The position numbers and the translations under genes were made by a program. Below, in pieces: positions 61,076 through 64,000 of a stretch of DNA of 64,000 bases (positions within the stretch are counted from its first letter, which is position 1; each line of letters begins with the position of its first letter). The notes beneath the pieces are model-generated. The model saw only the letters and a list, made by a program, of their open reading frames with translations, had not been told where the DNA came from and ran no database searches. Where the stretch lies: NCBI GenBank assembly GCA_002102555.1, contig MCFL01000023.1, positions 62,001 to 126,000 of the forward strand. Direction: 5' to 3'. This DNA comes from Catenaria anguillulae PL171 (Eukaryota > Blastocladiomycota > Blastocladiomycetes > Blastocladiales > Catenariaceae).

Positions 61076-63531
61076 ATGTCCACATCGTCCGAATCGACTG
61101 CCACGGGCCCCGTTGCCAGGGGCTCCCACCCGCCCGACTCGGAGCTCGCAGCCACGGACCCGGCGAGGTTTGAGCGCCGCCAGCGCCGCCGCAAAGCCTA
61201 CATCTCACTCGTCGTTCCGTTCACGCTCGCCATCTCGTTCTCCATGATCGGCGCGCCACAGTCGCAGTTCTTGCTCCGGCACATTTGCCGCGAAGTCTTC
61301 AATCGCGAAGAGCAAGCATCTTCGTCGGCGGCGGTCGTGACTGCAAGATCTTGGATTTCGCCGGTCATGGGAGTCGGAGTGTTGGAGCCGCCAATGGCGT
61401 ATTGCCAGCAGCCAGACGGTGCGCGTCCTCGCTGCCCGTTGATTGGAGCCACATGTGATCTGGGGATGAATGCTGACTCCCATTCCTTCCCCCATCTTTC
61501 CCTTGCAGTGCAACGAATCATTACGTGGACCACGACTGTGCTTGGACTGTGCTCGACGATTCCATCGCTCTTGGTCACGTCCATCAATGGGCGCTTGTCC
61601 GATAATCCTCGCATCGGTACTCTCCCCTTGCCTCCGATCACATCTCGTCCAAATCTAATCGTTTTGGGACTTGCCCTCAGGCCGCAAACCATTCATGCTC
61701 ACGCCCATCGTCGCCGAGCTCATTAACATTTTCGTCCTCGTCTTGGTCGCCAAGCTCCAACTCGCCTCGTCGTTCCTTGCCATTGGCTATTTTTTCATGG
61801 GCTGGTCGGGCGGATTTTCGACATTCATGATGGCGTACTATGCGCTCGTCAGCGAGTACGTCGCAGCAGCTCGTCGCACATACTTCTTTACGCTGGTCGA
61901 GGCCAGCATCCTGTCGGGTATGACGCTTGGACCGCTGCTCATGTCCACCATTGTGCACACGTTTCCTGTGGATCCGCTGGCCATCTTTTACGCGAGCGCA
62001 GTTGTGCAGGCCTTGACTGCAGCGTTGATTATGGTCTTGATTGATGGTCGGCCAGTATCAAGCGTAACGGCGACAAGAGGAGAGGAACAAGCCAGTGACC
62101 GGGCGACGGGGGCTCAGGAGACAAACAGAGGGATCTGGGCTCAACTGAAGAAACAGGTTGCGTCGTTCACCATTATTTGGAAACCATGGAATCGGACGAG
62201 GTTGTTGCTGGTCATGATTTTCGTGCTCGTCTCGGTACGGTCACGTTCCCTTACACTTGCCCCTGATCGAGAGCGATCCGGTTAGCTCTTGTTAACCTTT
62301 TTGCGCGACCTGTCTTCCAGGCCGGATTCACGGCTCACGGCGTCGCATTTATTCCCTTCACATATCGCAAGTTTGGTTGGACCGCCAAGGAAGACGGTGT
62401 CTTCCAAGCTGTCTCCACATTTGCCAAACTCTTGTCCATTTTCGCCTTCCTTCCTGTCGCGTACCGCCGAAATCGGGTAAAGCCTGCGCAATCAACCCCG
62501 GCATCTGGATCTAGCACTGGCGCTGAGACGGATCCACTGCTTTCGGAAACGCTCATTGTCGAAGACTATGACGGACTTCGCGGTGAATACTCTGCATTGC
62601 GCGTGGGCGACGACGCCGATGACGCGACCGAGATCTCGGACGCTGGCACCATCCACCTGCATCCGACACGCACCTCATACTCGACACCCACGTCGCCGCG
62701 GCTTCCCGCCAAACCGCATCTGCGCAACTACTACTTGCTTGATGGGAGTGACACGGACAGCGACATTGACGACGCTGGCCCGTCCATGTCTCACCTGCTC
62801 GGTGACCGCCGCCGCCGCTCGTATGCCGACGGCACTCGCTCGCCGGGCGCGACCCCGTTCCGGTGCCACACGCCGCTCATATCGTCTGCCGTGTCGACGC
62901 CGTTGCTCGAGGCGACAACCATGCTGCCACCGCCTCCGCTCGAGGTGATGCATTTGCCCGAGGCTTCATCGTCATCGTCGGATCACGAGGCGGTGTTCAC
63001 TGCGCCAGGTAACGTACCCGCTGCAGCGAGCAACAAGCGTGGGCAGCCAATGGAGGCGAGGGTCTTGCGGTACGCGTTCTTGGCGTACGGTGTGGCATTC
63101 ATTTTGTTTGGGCTGGCTCCCACCGGTCTCATGTACTTGCTCGGTATGTGGCCACGTTCATTTTTACACATTCGCCGATTGTTCAACGTCAAACATGCCT
63201 GACTCCTCCTCCTTTTGCACTCGGTATTCCCACAGCCTCCCCGCTCGATGCCCCTGGCGTTTTGGCATTCCCGCTCATGCGGTCCATGCTCACTCAAACC
63301 GTTCCCGCCAACATGCAAGGCACCTTGCTGGGCTTGTCGTCCACCATCAGTTCCTTGTCTCACATTGTGTGCCCGATTCTGTACACGGGACTGTACGCGT
63401 CCACGGTCGGCGTGTTTGATGGCGCCATTTACTTTGTCGGCGCAACGTGCTGGTTTGTGGCTCTGGTGTTGAGCTTGTTTGTGCAGAGGTCGGATATCTT
63501 GCCGTTGCCCGTTGGAGAGTTGCAGGGGTAA
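61076..63531 (+). CDS. Major facilitator superfamily transporter (SLC46-like)
   Basis: Predicted 719 aa from five exons: 61076-61454, 61509-61616, 61681-62234, 62321-63143 and 63236-63531. The five exons sum to exactly 720 codons. Splicing of intron 2 rebuilds the MFS loop motif NGRLSDNPRIGRKPFML. Hydrophobic helices include AYISLVVPFTLAISFSMIGA, TTVLGLCSTIPSLLVTSI, LINIFVLVLVAKLQLASSF, GYFFMGWSGGFSTFMMAYYA, LLLVMIFVLVS, FLAYGVAFILFGLAP and FVGATCWFVALVLSLFV, giving about 12 in total. A cytoplasmic loop of about 200 residues, Ser/Asp-rich, separates the halves. Exon 5 has FPLMRSMLTQTVPANMQGTL, typical of SLC46/folate-type and tetracycline-type carriers. Substrate unknown. Intron 1 (54 nt, in frame) is the least certain. 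Confidence 0.85.
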
Positions 63532-64000
63532 GCTTGGCCCGGAAGGCGAATTCTGCTTTTTGTAACATAATGACGTTCTCGGCGGTCATCCGGTTCTGGC
63601 GTGTGTGTACAGTGTTTCTTTGTTTCGGGCTGTCAACTCCCTTGTTCTTGAGGTCTTTTTCCCACTCGCTGTGCTTTGTTTCGGAGCTTCGAAGATGGTT
63701 TGTTTCTTGCGGAGGACGGATTTGCGGCGGATCTGTTGCTAGTCACTCTTTCTATCGCACAAGTTGTAATTTTTTCTGCGCCAATCCAAGTTGGCCACAT
63801 TCATGTTTTGTATTCAACGGTAAAGTCGGTTCGTTGTCCAGCACGATGACCGCGAATGCACAACACAAATGACCAGCTTGCTCGCGTCATGGACTTTTCC
63901 GTGTTCCAAGAATTAACCGTCTATCCAAGAGCCTGGACGTACAGAAATGAATCATTAGAACTTCCTGAAAACTCTCACACGGAGCATTCATCCAGCCCTA
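63532..64000. other. 3' flank of the MFS gene to window end
   Basis: T-rich sequence downstream of the transporter stop, consistent with 3' UTR. No gene is supported up to the window edge. Confidence 0.5.

Overview
This window is nuclear DNA from a fungus. The evidence is about 30 spliced or single-exon protein genes with short GT-AG introns (mostly 54-130 nt) and fungal-type housekeeping proteins: mitochondrial Hsp70, Blm10/PA200, an Sso1-like syntaxin, PTPA, Isa1, Iba57, proteasome beta-6 and WDR83. GC content is moderate to high. An early-diverging (zoosporic) fungus is my best guess, but that is inference. I saw no virus, CRISPR array, rRNA or convincing tRNA.

Layout. 0.7-19.6 kb: a FAS1 surface protein, SSC1 (minus), a kinesin-4 (minus), a stand-alone Yvh1-type zinc domain, a syntaxin, and the giant proteasome activator BLM10. 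20.0-33.5 kb: accessory cluster 1, built from two unrelated families of C-terminally anchored, Cys-containing membrane proteins, here called family A (about 490 aa) and family B (about 420-470 aa). An imperfect inverted repeat of 3.3-3.7 kb per arm flanks a spacer that holds PTPA. 33.6-38.9 kb: a CxxC zinc protein and a large unrecognised protein. 39.7-46.6 kb: accessory cluster 2, with two more A/B pairs. 46.6-63.5 kb: dense housekeeping genes: ALKBH1, a Dabb protein, ISA1/IBA57, PRE7, a WW protein, WDR83, two unrecognised proteins, a TIP30/FMP52-like reductase, a small EamA-like membrane protein and an MFS transporter.

The most unusual content is the A/B system. All five A genes with an intact 5' end (one is a pseudogene) lie head-to-head with a B gene: B1/A2psi, A3/B2, A4/B3, B4/A5 and A6/B5. 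The gaps are 317-576 bp. Family A has a strongly conserved cytoplasmic-type tail. Family B carries one intron at a fixed position and phase. Neither family starts with a recognisable signal peptide. Decay is visible: A1 is a 3' fragment, A2 is a triple-lesion pseudogene, and B4 and B5 each have a different one-base frameshift. The constant pairing suggests co-expressed partners, possibly surface recognition or signalling components, but no function is proven.

A second functional pairing is ISA1 and IBA57, two members of the mitochondrial [4Fe-4S] assembly complex, transcribed divergently from a 269-bp gap. Exon boundaries given below are my own predictions from splice signals, reading frame and family similarity; no transcript data were available.
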